Positions 1 through 7,993 are shown, numbered from the stretch's first letter. The stretch is 64,000 nt of DNA from Phenylobacterium sp. (GCA_004799545.1 SSMU01000012.1:62001-126000), one strand, 5' to 3'. Notes: a model not told the origin generated them from the letters alone. Numbers and translations are program-made.

Positions 1-229
1 TGACCTTCAGCTCCAGCGACATGGGCGTCATCTCTGGGCTCAGCGACAGGGAGGCGTGGGCCATGGCCGCGTCGATCCAGCCGCAGACGAAGCCGCCCTG
101 GGCGACGCCGCCGGAGTGGCACATCTCCGGCCGCACCTGGTACTCGATCACCGAGCGGCCGCCCTCCGAGCTGACCACGCGGACCTGGCCCAGGGTGCTC
201 TGCAGGGTGGGCGCGACGGCGTCGGTCAT
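1..229 (-). CDS. PaaI-type hotdog thioesterase (partial, C-terminus outside window)
   Basis: The reading frame starts at an ATG at 229 and runs off the left edge, giving 76 residues. The segment CHSGGVAQGGFVCGWIDAAM is typical of the 4HBT/PaaI hotdog fold, where the long central helix follows a conserved Gly-rich turn and an acidic residue near it activates water. Members hydrolyse acyl-CoA or aryl-CoA thioesters in the cytoplasm. The substrate cannot be told from this fragment. It is divergent from the transglutaminase-like gene that starts at 376. Several antisense frames cross it but show no family features. Confidence 0.75.
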   Translation of the reverse strand, partial: MTDAVAPTLQSTLGQVRVVSSEGGRSVIEYQVRPEMCHSGGVAQGGFVCGWIDAAMAHASLSLSPEMTPMSLELKV

Positions 230-375
230 GCGGGGCTCCGATCAGGATGTCGCGACCCGCATAGAGGCAAAGCCGGCGATCGGCCAGGGGCGGACCCTTC
301 GCCGTGGAACTCGCGCCGCTTGCCAGCGCTCCACAACCTGGGCTTGGTCGGCGGAACCTCGGAGTGGATCAGATC

Positions 376-1200
376 ATGCGGCTCTTCGTGCAAGCGAGCC
401 TCGCCTACCGGTTCCCGCACGCCGCCGAGGTCCTGCTGCTGGTCGAGGCGGCGCGCAGCCCCGACCAGGCGGTGCACGACGAGCACCTGGAGATCTCGCC
501 GGCCGCCGACCTGGCGCGGCTGGACGATTCCCTCACCGGCGAGCGGCGGGCGGTGTTCACCGCCCAGGGCGACGTGGAGGTGACCTATTGGGCGACGGTG
601 GAGGTGCTGGCCCGCGACCCCGACCTCTACCACGCCGCTTCGACCCGGGTGCGCGACCTGCCGCCGGACGCGCTCAAGTACCTGCGGGCCAGCAAATACT
701 GTCCGTCCGACCGCTTTGAAGGCTTCGTGCAGCGGGAGTTCGGCGCCTATGAGGGCGGCGCCAAGGTGGCGGCGATCCTCGGGTGGCTTTCCAACTTCAT
801 CGAATATCGCGCCGGCGCCAGCGACGCCTCGACCACCGCGCTCGACACCTTCGTGGATCGGGCCGGCGTCTGCCGCGACTTCGCCCACCTGGCGATCACC
901 TTCTGCCGGGCGGCGCAGATCCCGGCGCGGGCGGTGAGCGCCTATGCCTGGAACCTGACTCCGCCGGACATGCACCTGGTGGCGGAGGTCTATCTGGGCG
1001 GCCGCTGGCGGCTGATCGATCCTACCGGCAAGGCGCCCACCGAGGGGATCGTGCGGGTGGCCACCGGCCTGGACGCCATGGACGTGGCCTTCATGACCAT
1101 CTTCGGCGAGGCGGAACTGCTGGGCCAGACCTTCGCGGTGACCGAGATCGAGGTCGGGCCGGTGGCGCTCGCCCAGCCGGCGGCGGAGACGGCGGGGTAA
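376..1200 (+). CDS. Transglutaminase-like cysteine protease family protein
   Basis: 274 residues. The core carries a papain/transglutaminase-like triad: Cys166 in GVCRDFAHLA, His200 in DMHLVAEVYL and Asp215 in RLIDPTG. An N-terminal beta-rich region of about 130 residues precedes it, as in bacterial transglutaminase-like proteins of unknown substrate. I chose ATG 376 because GGAG lies 11 bases upstream and the product starts cleanly (MRLFVQASLAYRF). An in-frame GTG at 304 adds 24 unconvincing residues. No signal peptide is visible, so it is probably cytoplasmic. These proteins are thought to be proteases or amidases; the actual target is unknown. Confidence 0.85.
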   Translation: MRLFVQASLAYRFPHAAEVLLLVEAARSPDQAVHDEHLEISPAADLARLDDSLTGERRAVFTAQGDVEVTYWATVEVLARDPDLYHAASTRVRDLPPDALKYLRASKYCPSDRFEGFVQREFGAYEGGAKVAAILGWLSNFIEYRAGASDASTTALDTFVDRAGVCRDFAHLAITFCRAAQIPARAVSAYAWNLTPPDMHLVAEVYLGGRWRLIDPTGKAPTEGIVRVATGLDAMDVAFMTIFGEAELLGQTFAVTEIEVGPVALAQPAAETAG

Positions 1201-1320
1201 GGCGTGAGCCCTCCGGCTCAGACCCAAGTTTTCCTCATGCTCCGGCTGAGCTCTTATACTTTGCCCTGTGCGGTCGAAGCGGGCGAGCGTCGCTCTAAGC
1301 GATCGTGGGGGATTCACCGC

Positions 1321-2313
1321 ATGACTGAACTTGAGGCGCGACGTCGCGGTCATTGGGGGCATCGCGGCTGGATGCTCGCCGCTTGCCTGGTCGCCTGCCC
1401 CGGCTTGGCCGCCGCGATGGGGCCGGGCGCTCGCGCCGCCGTCTGGCAGCCCTCCCCCGGGCATCTCCAGGTCCCGATCTGGCCCGGAACGCCGCCGGAC
1501 CTGGTCCCCGATCCGACGCCGGAATCGGGCGCGTCCACCCACGTCAGCCGGCCGACGATGACCGTGTACGCGCCCAAGGGGCGCAACACCGGCGTGGCCG
1601 TGGTCGTGTTCCCCGGTGGCGGCTACCAGGTCCTGGCCATGGATCTCGAAGGTACGGAGATCTGCGACTGGCTGACCTCGCGCGGCGTCACCTGCGTGCT
1701 GCTGAAGTACCGCGTGCCCAACTCCGGCCCCACCCTGGTCGACGGTCATCGCTACTACCCGAAGGTCCAGACGGCGCTGCAGGATGCGCAGCGCACGCTG
1801 GGGCTGGTTCGCCAGCACGCCGCGCAGTGGCATGTCGACCCGCACAAGGTCGGCGTGATCGGCTTTTCCGCCGGGGGACACCTCGTGGCCGCGGTGAGCA
1901 CGCACTTCGCGCATCGGACCTACCAGCCGGTCGACGCCGCCGACGCGCTGAGCTGCCGCCCGGACTTCGCCATCGCCGTCTATCCAGGTCACCTCTGGGC
2001 GCACGAGGATGAGGGCCACGCGACCCGCAAGGAAGAGGACCTGAGCCTTCGTCCGGACATCCGCGTGCGCGCCGACACGCCGCCGACCTTCCTACTGCAG
2101 GCCGAAAACGATGAGGTGGACGGCGTCCAGCAGTCGCTCGCCTACTACGTCGCGCTGCACAAGGCCGGCGTCCCGACGGAAATGCACCTGTACGCCAAGG
2201 GCGGCCACGCCTTCGGCCTGCGGGCCGGCAAGCTGCCGATCGGACGCTGGCCGGACTTGGTGGAGCAGTGGCTGCGCACGATCGGCATGCTGGGCCCTCA
2301 GAAAGACCGCTGA
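1321..2313 (+). CDS. Secreted alpha/beta hydrolase (BD-FAE / acetylesterase-like)
   Basis: 330 residues with an N-terminal signal peptide ending near CPGLAAA. The catalytic triad is readable: nucleophile Ser183 in GFSAGGH, Asp264 in AENDEVD and His296 in KGGHAFG. The oxyanion segment is FPGGGY, as in BD-FAE and acetyl-xylan-esterase-like enzymes that remove acyl groups from polysaccharides or xenobiotics. The start at 1321 is preferred over the in-frame GTG at 1204 because it places the signal peptide at the N-terminus behind a G-rich Shine-Dalgarno sequence. The protein is likely periplasmic. The exact ester is unknown. Confidence 0.85.
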   Translation: MTELEARRRGHWGHRGWMLAACLVACPGLAAAMGPGARAAVWQPSPGHLQVPIWPGTPPDLVPDPTPESGASTHVSRPTMTVYAPKGRNTGVAVVVFPGGGYQVLAMDLEGTEICDWLTSRGVTCVLLKYRVPNSGPTLVDGHRYYPKVQTALQDAQRTLGLVRQHAAQWHVDPHKVGVIGFSAGGHLVAAVSTHFAHRTYQPVDAADALSCRPDFAIAVYPGHLWAHEDEGHATRKEEDLSLRPDIRVRADTPPTFLLQAENDEVDGVQQSLAYYVALHKAGVPTEMHLYAKGGHAFGLRAGKLPIGRWPDLVEQWLRTIGMLGPQKDR

Positions 2314-2409
2314 CGCGGGCGGGCGCATTCGGACCAGGGCCCAGGTCAGCTTTCCACCCCTAATCGAACTTCGGGAGGTCGCCTTGAGGCGGATGCCGCC
2401 GCCGGCTGG

Positions 2410-2685
2410 TCAGCGAACCGTTTCCGTCTCCCTGGGAGACGAAACGCGGCGCGTCCTGGCCTGGGCCTTGGGCTTTGGCAGCAGCCGGAAGCGCGTCTGG
2501 CACCACGCGAAGTCAACGCCCACGTCGATCAAGGCATCGGAACGTCCGCATGGGCAGGCGAATTCCATCACCTCGATGACCCGGTAGGTCTCTCCCGCTT
2601 GAAGCGGCACAGCCCTTCCCGTGGCATGGTTTGGGGCGGCGTTGACGCACAGAACCAGATCGCCAGGACCGACAGCGTCGCTCAT
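2410..2685 (-). CDS. Small conserved hypothetical protein
   Basis: 91 residues from ATG 2685, or 94 from ATG 2694 three codons upstream; a weak GGA precedes the downstream one. The pattern GDLVLCVN, then a gap, GETYRVIEV and ACPCG resembles small phage and alphaproteobacterial proteins that begin with GDLVVC and contain a Cys pair. No enzymatic motif is visible. The C-terminal 20 residues are basic and low in complexity. Function unknown. It stands alone between a plus-strand hydrolase and a minus-strand membrane protein gene. Confidence 0.55.
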   Translation of the reverse strand: MSDAVGPGDLVLCVNAAPNHATGRAVPLQAGETYRVIEVMEFACPCGRSDALIDVGVDFAWCQTRFRLLPKPKAQARTRRVSSPRETETVR

Positions 2686-2822
2686 CGCTTTCATCCACTA
2701 TCTTAGGGAAAGACTACACCCTGACCCGCGAGGGGCAAGGTCCGGTCACCACCCTCAGCCGACCCTTCGCTATTCGCACCATTGGGGTTGCGGCCAGGAC
2801 CCTCGTGCGGGCGGCCTCCGGT

Positions 2823-3584
2823 TCAATGCGGCCCGGGATAGAGCATCGATTGGGCGGAGACGAAGTACGGCCCGAAGCAGTGCCAGACCCCATAGAAGGC
2901 CATCCGGAACAGGATGGGCGCCGGCCAGCCATAGCGGCGAAGCTCGATGGCCTCGAAGAAGTTCACGACGAACATCACGACCATCAATAGGGCCAGGGCC
3001 GCCGCCGCCCCGGGTCGGGCCAGGCCAAGCGCGCTCGCGGGTTCGATGAGCGAGGTCAGCGCCGCGAGGACCCAAAAGACCGGGCCGTCGGCTCTTCCCT
3101 TGAGCAAGACCCGTCCGATCAACCACGCCAGCAGCGTGATCGGGATGATCCGATACACGCATTCGAGCAGCACCGCGGCCGCGCCATAGTGTGCGAGCGA
3201 CTGGGGCAACGGCACGTTGATCCAGGACACGCCGAGCGCCTTTGAGGCTCCCACCGTGAGCCCTGTCGCGGCGTCCAGCCAGAACAGGAAAACGCCGAAT
3301 ATCAGCCCCGAGCCGACCGCGACGGCCAGCAGCCCGCGCCATTGCGCCGTGTCTCTGATGTCCGGTGCGGAAGGCAGTCCGGCGCGGCTCGAGAACCAGG
3401 CCCCGAGCAAGCCGAGCAGCAGGATCGCAGCGACGGGCACGGGCTGCATAACCTGTGCCTGCGACGGGATCGGGACTGCCCAGGGATGGATCTTGAACGC
3501 AGCCGCGGCCGCCAAGGTGATGAGCGAAGGCCCAAGGATGAAGTAAAGCGCGTCGCGCCGCGCCTGTGAGTTTGCCGCTTCCAT
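2823..3584 (-). CDS. Multi-pass membrane protein, weakly CPBP (CAAX protease)-like
   Basis: 253 residues with about seven hydrophobic segments. The last part, NFFEAIELRRYGWPAPI followed by RMAFYGVWHCFGPY, has the layout of the CPBP/Abi membrane protease core (glutamates, arginine, then a helix with a late histidine), but the usual EExxxR motif is not intact. I therefore treat the protease assignment as weak. ATG 3584 was chosen because it follows a GGGGGGA ribosome site and begins the recognisable protein; the frame is open 68 codons further upstream across a palindromic repeat, which is not coding. Confidence 0.6.
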   Translation of the reverse strand: MEAANSQARRDALYFILGPSLITLAAAAAFKIHPWAVPIPSQAQVMQPVPVAAILLLGLLGAWFSSRAGLPSAPDIRDTAQWRGLLAVAVGSGLIFGVFLFWLDAATGLTVGASKALGVSWINVPLPQSLAHYGAAAVLLECVYRIIPITLLAWLIGRVLLKGRADGPVFWVLAALTSLIEPASALGLARPGAAAALALLMVVMFVVNFFEAIELRRYGWPAPILFRMAFYGVWHCFGPYFVSAQSMLYPGPH

Positions 3585-3650
3585 GATGTCCCCCCGCCCG
3601 CGGAGGATCATCCGATCGGCCCAGGTCATTGTCCAGTAGAGGCGTCGATG

Positions 3651-3800
3651 CCTCCCTCCTCCGATGGAGGAGGGTGAGGGTGGTGGTGTTTCCGCCGAGA
3701 CGAGGCGCATGGCGCAGACCGGCGTCGGCGTCTTACGGCGTTCTTCGCCCTGGCGCCCTGCGCACACCACCATCCAACCTTCCTCCATCGAGGAGGAAGG
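3651..3800. repeat. Paired inverted palindromic repeat (REP/BIME-like)
   Basis: Two arms (3651-3688 and 3765-3800) are near reverse complements. Each carries its own small hairpin around CCTCCTCCGATGGAGGAGG or its equivalent, followed by a GGTGGTGGTG-like tail. The spacer is about 76 bases. The element fills most of the gap between the MAPEG gene and the membrane protein gene. The same two-arm design appears at 45284-45407 and 56589-56733. Confidence 0.7.
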
Positions 3801-3874
3801 CTATTCGGGACAGCGGCCGCGATCGTGGCCCCGTTGACCTTCGATCCATGGCGGACGTTCGATAGGGCGGCGGC

Positions 3875-4309
3875 TCAGATCGTTGCGCGCACGGCGTCAA
3901 TCGCCAGGGCGATCAGGCAGAGGCTCGATGCCGTAAACAGAAACATGCGAACCGGAAGCCTGTTCACCGTCGCCTGCCAGAGACTGTGAGCCATGCGGAG
4001 CCCGACATAGGACCAGGCGAGCGCCGCATTGATCCCGCCGCCGGCGCCGGCCAGCGCCAGAATGACGATCGCCGCATAGAAGACCGTCGGCTGCTCCATC
4101 AGGTGCGTGTAGTTGTGAGACTTCCAGTTCGTCCGCTCGGGCAGGACGCGCTCCAGGTCCGGTCCCCTTGTTCCGGTCTTCGACAATGTTCGAAGTTGGT
4201 CCTTGGGCAGGGCCGATATCGCCGCAAAGCGGGTCACCGTCACCCAGACCAGAACGACCATCGACCAGAGCACCAGCATGGCGGCGGGCGCGAGTATCGG
4301 ACTTTGCAT
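3875..4309 (-). CDS. MAPEG family membrane protein
   Basis: 144 residues with about four transmembrane helices. The segment ERTNWKSHNYTHLMEQPTVFY and the later RMAHSLWQATVNRLPVR fit the MAPEG family (membrane-associated proteins in eicosanoid and glutathione metabolism), whose members act as glutathione transferases or peroxidases at the inner membrane. ATG 4309 follows a good GGGGAGATG site; the much longer open frame upstream is not coding. Bacterial MAPEG proteins are mostly uncharacterised, so the substrate is unknown. Confidence 0.8.
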   Translation of the reverse strand: MQSPILAPAAMLVLWSMVVLVWVTVTRFAAISALPKDQLRTLSKTGTRGPDLERVLPERTNWKSHNYTHLMEQPTVFYAAIVILALAGAGGGINAALAWSYVGLRMAHSLWQATVNRLPVRMFLFTASSLCLIALAIDAVRATI

Positions 4310-4377
4310 GGTTTCATCTCCCCTTCCGGCCGAGCCAGACAGGCCCGGCCGGAGCGACGGTGATCGGGTTCTGCGAT

Positions 4378-4746
4378 TCAGGCGGCAGGCGCGAACACGC
4401 GCAGCCGATGACCATCGGGATCGAGCGCGACGAAGGTGGCGCCGAAGCTCATGCGGGTCGGAGCCTGCACGATGGTCAGACCGCGCCGCTTCCAGTCGTC
4501 GTGCGTCGCCTCGACGACCGCGGCGTCGGCGACGGCGAAGGCGATCTCGCTGGCGCCGGTCTGGCCGCTGCTCTTCGGTTCGACGGTCTCCTTGGCCCAC
4601 AGACCCAGCATCACGCCCTCGCGCAGCGGCAGCATGGAGAAGCCCGCCTTCTGCTCGATGATCGGGATGCCCAGCAGGTCATTGTAGAATGTGGCGCTGG
4701 CTGCATCGTCCTCGACGTGCAGAAGCAGGAAGCTGAAGTCTGGCAT
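4378..4746 (-). CDS. VOC (glyoxalase/bleomycin resistance/dioxygenase) family protein
   Basis: 122 residues forming one beta-alpha-beta-beta-beta pair. FLLLHVEDDAASATFY is the first VOC strand-helix, and ALDPDGHRLRVFAP is the closing strand motif. Metal-binding residues are plausible but not all are obvious. It lies downstream of a YafY/WYL regulator on the same strand. A 21-bp operator-like sequence at 4811-4831, matched by one before the regulator, lies 65 bases upstream of its start. It is therefore probably the regulator's target. The substrate is unknown. Confidence 0.85.
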   Translation of the reverse strand: MPDFSFLLLHVEDDAASATFYNDLLGIPIIEQKAGFSMLPLREGVMLGLWAKETVEPKSSGQTGASEIAFAVADAAVVEATHDDWKRRGLTIVQAPTRMSFGATFVALDPDGHRLRVFAPAA

Positions 4747-4810
4747 GAGAGGTCTCCACCGATCGGCGGCACGGGGATTCGAGCGCCGGTGGGGAAGGTC
4801 TAGAGTCTCA

Positions 4811-4831
4811 TGCTGTCAGTTTCTGTCAGCA
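4811..4831. promoter_or_regulatory. Putative YafY/WYL operator, copy 1 (before VOC gene)
   Basis: The arms TGCTGTCAG and CTGTCAGCA are separated by TTT. The sequence agrees with the copy at 5561-5581 at 16 of 21 positions, including both outer TGCTG and CAGCA ends. It sits just past the end of the regulator gene and 65 bases before the VOC start codon. Confidence 0.6.
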
Positions 4832-4832
4832 T

Positions 4833-5522
4833 TCATTGCTCGGGGACTCCTCGGAGCGTGCGCCACTCCTTGAGCAGCGAGGCGCGAGGGCGGGGGTAGC
4901 GGTTTGGCGTCACATCGAGCGCGGTGATGCGGTCGGTTCTGAAGTGGCGATAGCCGTCGCGCAATTCGCACCAGGCGACGACCACACGCACGCGATCATA
5001 GAAGGCCAACGCGATGGGCCAGACGATCCGTTCCGTGGCGCTGCCTTGCTCGTCGGCGTAGGCGATCTGCAACCTGCGCTCGGACCGGATGGCCTGGCGG
5101 ATCGCGGCAAGTTCGGCGTCGCCGGCCGCGATCGGCTCGCCCGGGCCGATCAAGAGACCCGACGCGTCGATGCTGTCCTTGAGGTCGTCGGGGAGCACCG
5201 CGCCGATCTTGGCCAGCACGTTGCGCGCGGCCTTGCCCAACGACCCGTCCGCCCGTTCGGAAACCCAACGCGAGCCGAGCACCAGCGCTTCGATCTCCTC
5301 CTCGGAAAACATCAGCGGCGGCAGCATGAATCCGGGACGCAGCACATAGCCCACGCCCGCCTCGCCATCGATATGCGCGCCCTGGGCCTTCAAGGTCTCG
5401 ATGTCGCGATAGACGGTGCGCAGCGACACGCCGAGCTCTTCAGCCAGCACAGCGCCGGCCACCGGCCGCCGATGTCGGCGCAGGACCTGAATCAGATCGA
5501 GGAGACGTTGTGCGCGAGACAC
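4833..5522 (-). CDS. YafY/DeoR-type HTH regulator with WYL domain
   Basis: 229 residues. The N-terminal winged helix (RLLDLIQVLRRHRRPVAG, then LAEELGVSLRTVYRDIETL) is a DeoR/HTH_11 domain. The middle and C-terminal part has the WYL domain pattern (RRLQIAYADEQG, then RVVVAWCELRDGYRHFRTDRI), which binds small ligands or nucleic acid. Such YafY-type proteins usually control an adjacent VOC or SRPBCC gene. A perfect 27-bp palindrome lies 35 bases upstream, and a matching site precedes the VOC gene. Autoregulation plus control of the neighbour is inferred from that. Confidence 0.9.
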   Translation of the reverse strand: MSRAQRLLDLIQVLRRHRRPVAGAVLAEELGVSLRTVYRDIETLKAQGAHIDGEAGVGYVLRPGFMLPPLMFSEEEIEALVLGSRWVSERADGSLGKAARNVLAKIGAVLPDDLKDSIDASGLLIGPGEPIAAGDAELAAIRQAIRSERRLQIAYADEQGSATERIVWPIALAFYDRVRVVVAWCELRDGYRHFRTDRITALDVTPNRYPRPRASLLKEWRTLRGVPEQ

Positions 5523-5557
5523 GGCGGCTTCACTCCCGACACCCGTCGACTAACTCT

Positions 5558-5584
5558 CGTTGCTGCCAGAATATGGCAGCAACG
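5558..5584. promoter_or_regulatory. Perfect palindromic operator before the YafY/WYL gene (copy 2)
   Basis: Two 11-base arms (CGTTGCTGCCA and TGGCAGCAACG) flank GAATA without mismatch. The inner 21 bases (5561-5581) align with 4811-4831. It lies 35 bases before the regulator start at 5522, in the gap shared with the divergent ArsR-type gene. Confidence 0.65.
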
Positions 5585-5772
5585 TCTTTCAGAGTCCGGA
5601 ACCGCGATGAAAGCGGCCGAGGACCAAGCCGTCTTCAGGCTCATTGACCGCCTAGGACAAACTCGGCTTCGAGCAGCGGAGCTGAGATGAGATCTCGGCC
5701 ACGATCCGCAACGGCGATTGCACGGTCGGCCGATCCCGGCCCCCTTGCATAACGGCGATCCGCGCGCTAGAC

Positions 5773-5792
5773 ACTGAACTAGATGGTTCAGT
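5773..5792. promoter_or_regulatory. ArsR-type operator overlapping the start codon at 5783
   Basis: ACTGAAC and GTTCAGT form perfect 7-base arms around TAGATG. The ATG of the ArsR-type gene is inside the spacer. Binding here would block both transcription start and ribosome access, consistent with autoregulation by the gene it overlaps. Confidence 0.6.
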
Positions 5793-6145
5793 TTTCGACA
5801 GCGCACCTCGATGCCTCCTTCGCCGCGCTCTCGGACGCCACGCGGCGCGGCGTTCTGGAGCAGCTCGGGCGTTCGGAGGCTTCGATCACGGAGCTCGCCG
5901 ACAAGTTCCACATGACCCTCACGGGCATGAAGAAGCACGTCGGCGTCCTGGAGCAGGCGGGGCTGGTCACGACGGAGAAGGTCGGGCGCGTGCGGACCTG
6001 CAGGCTCGGCCTGCGCGCGCTTGAGGAAGAGGCGGCCTGGATCGAAGGCCGCCGCGAGATCTGGAACGCACGCTTCGACGCGTTGGACGACGTCGTCGAG
6101 GCCCTGAAACGGAAGGAGAAAGCCGATGGGCGACAGAACCAGTAA
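5783..6145 (+). CDS. ArsR-family winged-helix regulator (SRPBCC-linked)
   Basis: 120 residues. The pattern FAALSDATRRGVLEQLG, then SITELADKFHMTLTGMKKHVGVLEQAGLV, is the ArsR winged helix with its recognition helix. It has no Cys cluster, so it is not a metal sensor of the classical type. It overlaps the next gene (SRPBCC) by 20 bases, the standard arrangement of the ArsR-SRPBCC pair. The operator-like palindrome at 5773-5792 overlaps its start codon. Confidence 0.9.
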   Translation: MVQFSTAHLDASFAALSDATRRGVLEQLGRSEASITELADKFHMTLTGMKKHVGVLEQAGLVTTEKVGRVRTCRLGLRALEEEAAWIEGRREIWNARFDALDDVVEALKRKEKADGRQNQ

Positions 6146-6614
6146 GGGCCGCACGCAGGTCGAACGCAGGTCCGAGCTCGAGCTCGTCGTGACGCGGACC
6201 TTCGACGCCCCGGTTCGCCTGGTGTTCGACGCGTGGAGCAAGCCCGAGCTGTTCAAGCTGTGGTGGGCGCCGAAGTCGAACCCCTTCACCCTGCTGTCCT
6301 GCGAGATGGATGTCCGCACCGGCGGCGGGTATCGCCTAACCTTCGGCCAGGACGCGTCGAACACCATGAGCTTCTTCGGCAAGTACCTCGACGTGACCCC
6401 GCCCTCACGCCTCGTCTGGACCAACGACGAAGGTGGGGGCGCCATCACCACGGTGACCTTCGAGGAACAGGACGGCGGGACGCGGGTGGTCCTGCAGGAG
6501 GCCTATCCGTCGAAGGAAGCGCTCGACGAGTCCTTCATCGGCATGGAAGACGCGATGCCCGAGCAGTTCGAGCAGCTGGACGAACTGCTCATCACCCTGG
6601 GCGCGAGCGTGTGA
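6126..6614 (+). CDS. SRPBCC (AHSA1-like) domain protein
   Basis: 162 residues. VVTRTFDAPVRLVFDAWSKPE and LFKLWWAPK, followed by YLDVTPPSRLVWTNDE and VTFEEQDGGTRVVL, are the START/AHSA1 signature forming a hydrophobic cavity. ATG 6126 lies within the end of the upstream ArsR gene, so the two are translationally coupled. The regulator-target pairing is common, but the ligand is unknown. A C-terminal helix (EQFEQLDELLITL) closes the fold as expected. Confidence 0.88.
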   Translation: MGDRTSKGRTQVERRSELELVVTRTFDAPVRLVFDAWSKPELFKLWWAPKSNPFTLLSCEMDVRTGGGYRLTFGQDASNTMSFFGKYLDVTPPSRLVWTNDEGGGAITTVTFEEQDGGTRVVLQEAYPSKEALDESFIGMEDAMPEQFEQLDELLITLGASV

Positions 6615-6744
6615 CGGTCTGGAGCCCGACCTAGCCTCGCCGCGAGTTGGGCCGCGCAAAGCCGCTTGAGTCGCCGGCGCGGCTGAGGTCCACTCGCGCG
6701 CCGGGCGCCTGGTCGCCTGCGCTTGCAGTTCGGCAGGAGCCCAG

Positions 6745-7056
6745 ATGGTCATCTTCAGCGTCCTCTATCCCAAGTCCGACGGCGCCCGTTTCGACGCGGC
6801 CTACTACGACGCCACCCACATCCCGCTGGTGAAACAGGCTTTCACCGCGACCGGGCTGACGGGCGTGCAGGTGTTCAAGGGGCTTTCGGCCGGCGACGGC
6901 GGCGCCGCGCCCTATGTGGCCATGGCCCACCTGGCGTTCGAGAGCCCCGAGGCCCTGCAAGCCTCGCTGACCGGCCCGCGCGCGCCGGAAGTGTTCGCCG
7001 ACATCGGCAAGTTCACCGACATCGCCCCGATCACCCAGGTCAGCGCGCCGGCCTAG
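6745..7056 (+). CDS. EthD-domain protein
   Basis: 103 residues. It begins VIFSVLYPKSDGARFDAAYYDATHIPL, the characteristic EthD start (strand, then the DxxYY...HxPL motif), in the ferredoxin-like dimeric barrel fold. EthD proteins accompany P450 systems or act in aromatic catabolism, but most are unassigned. GGAG precedes the ATG by 6 bases. It stands between the SRPBCC gene and the arsenic operon and is probably its own unit. Confidence 0.85.
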   Translation: MVIFSVLYPKSDGARFDAAYYDATHIPLVKQAFTATGLTGVQVFKGLSAGDGGAAPYVAMAHLAFESPEALQASLTGPRAPEVFADIGKFTDIAPITQVSAPA

Positions 7057-7103
7057 GGGCCGCTCAGCGGCTGACACAGAAGGTTCGCTTGGCGGGGCTT
7101 AAG

Positions 7104-7130
7104 ATTTCTGGCATTCCAGAAATATGGAAT
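7104..7130. promoter_or_regulatory. Overlapping palindromes at the arsR start (operator)
   Basis: Two dyads overlap: ATTTCTGG and CCAGAAAT (7104-7123, spacer CATT), and ATTCCA and TGGAAT (7113-7130). The arsR ATG at 7124 lies directly after the first and within the second. This position fits autorepression by ArsR. Which dyad is bound is undecided. Confidence 0.6.
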
Positions 7131-7456
7131 CGTCGAGCGCCGTCGCCGCCCTGTCCGCCCTGGCCCATCCCGGCCGGCTGGAGGTGTTCCGCCGGCTGGT
7201 GCAGGCCGGACCGGAGGGGATGGCGGCCGGTGAGATCGCCCGGGCCACCGGCAGCCTGGCGAACACGCTTTCCACCAACCTGAACATCCTGGCGTCGGCG
7301 GGCCTGGTGACAGCGCGGCGCGATGGGCGCTCGATCATCTACACGGCCGGCTATGGGCAGATGCGCGCGCTGCTGGGCTTCCTGATGGAGGACTGCTGCG
7401 GCGGCCGGCCGGAAATCTGCGCGCCCCTGGCGAACGTCGCGAACCGCGCCTGCTGA
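7124..7456 (+). CDS. arsR: Arsenical resistance operon repressor ArsR
   Basis: 110 residues. The winged helix (LSALAHPGRLEVFRRLV, then ANTLSTNLNILASAGLV) is followed by a C-terminal FLMEDCCGGRPEIC, which puts Cys91, Cys92 and Cys99 together. This resembles the C-terminal As(III) site described for Acidithiobacillus ferrooxidans ArsR rather than the plasmid R773 type. Arsenite binding should release the operator. It is first in an operon with arsC (12 bases downstream) and an aquaglyceroporin. Confidence 0.9.
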   Translation: MESSSAVAALSALAHPGRLEVFRRLVQAGPEGMAAGEIARATGSLANTLSTNLNILASAGLVTARRDGRSIIYTAGYGQMRALLGFLMEDCCGGRPEICAPLANVANRAC

Positions 7457-7468
7457 GCGGAGAGCCCG

Positions 7469-7993
7469 ATGCCCGACCCCCGCCCGCCCTACAATGTGCT
7501 GTTCCTCTGCACCGGCAACTCGGCGCGCTCGATCATCGCCGAGGCGCTGCTGAACCGGCTGGGGCGGGGCAGGTTCAAGGCCTGGTCGGCGGGTTCGTTT
7601 CCGAAGGGCGAGGTCAATCCGCACGCCTTCCCGATCGTCGAGAGCCTGGGCTTCGCGCGCTCCGACTTCCGCTCGAAATCCTGGGACGAATTCGCGGGCG
7701 AGGAGGCGCCGCAGCTCGATTTCGTGTTCACGGTCTGTGACAACGCGGCCGGCGAGGTCTGCCCGATCTGGCCGGGCCAGCCGATGACCGCGCACTGGGG
7801 AATCGCCGATCCTGCAGCGGCGGTGGGGAATGAGGCGGAGATCTCCGTGGCCTTCGCCGACGCGTGCCGCCAGCTGCGCAACCGCATCAGCGTGTTCATC
7901 GAACTGCCGCTGGCCTCGCTCGACCGCATGTCGCTGAAGCGCCGGCTCGACGAGATCGGCAGGACCTCCGACGAACCGGCCCGGCAGGCCTGA
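7469..7993 (+). CDS. arsC: Arsenate reductase, low-molecular-weight phosphatase type
   Basis: 174 residues. The active-site loop CTGNSARS begins at Cys14 (CX5R phosphate loop). Further cysteines in FTVCDNAAGEVC are those used in the intramolecular disulfide cascade of thioredoxin-coupled ArsC. The segment HWGIADPAA carries the general-acid Asp. The protein reduces arsenate to arsenite in the cytoplasm. It lies between arsR and an aquaglyceroporin gene. It is longer than B. subtilis ArsC (about 139 residues), with an extra C-terminal helix common in alphaproteobacteria. Confidence 0.92.
   Translation: MPDPRPPYNVLFLCTGNSARSIIAEALLNRLGRGRFKAWSAGSFPKGEVNPHAFPIVESLGFARSDFRSKSWDEFAGEEAPQLDFVFTVCDNAAGEVCPIWPGQPMTAHWGIADPAAAVGNEAEISVAFADACRQLRNRISVFIELPLASLDRMSLKRRLDEIGRTSDEPARQA

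Noticed and set aside
226..2019. A 597-codon minus-strand frame over the transglutaminase and hydrolase genes
   Set aside because: It is Arg/Gly/His-rich without any family feature, while both plus-strand genes under it show complete catalytic motifs.
2823..3584. Assignment of the membrane protein as an active CPBP protease
   Set aside because: The EExxxR motif and the pair of catalytic histidines are not both present, so only a weak resemblance is claimed.
5492..6451. A 319-codon minus-strand frame across the ArsR and SRPBCC genes
   Set aside because: It lacks domains and covers two genes with clear signatures and a shared operator.
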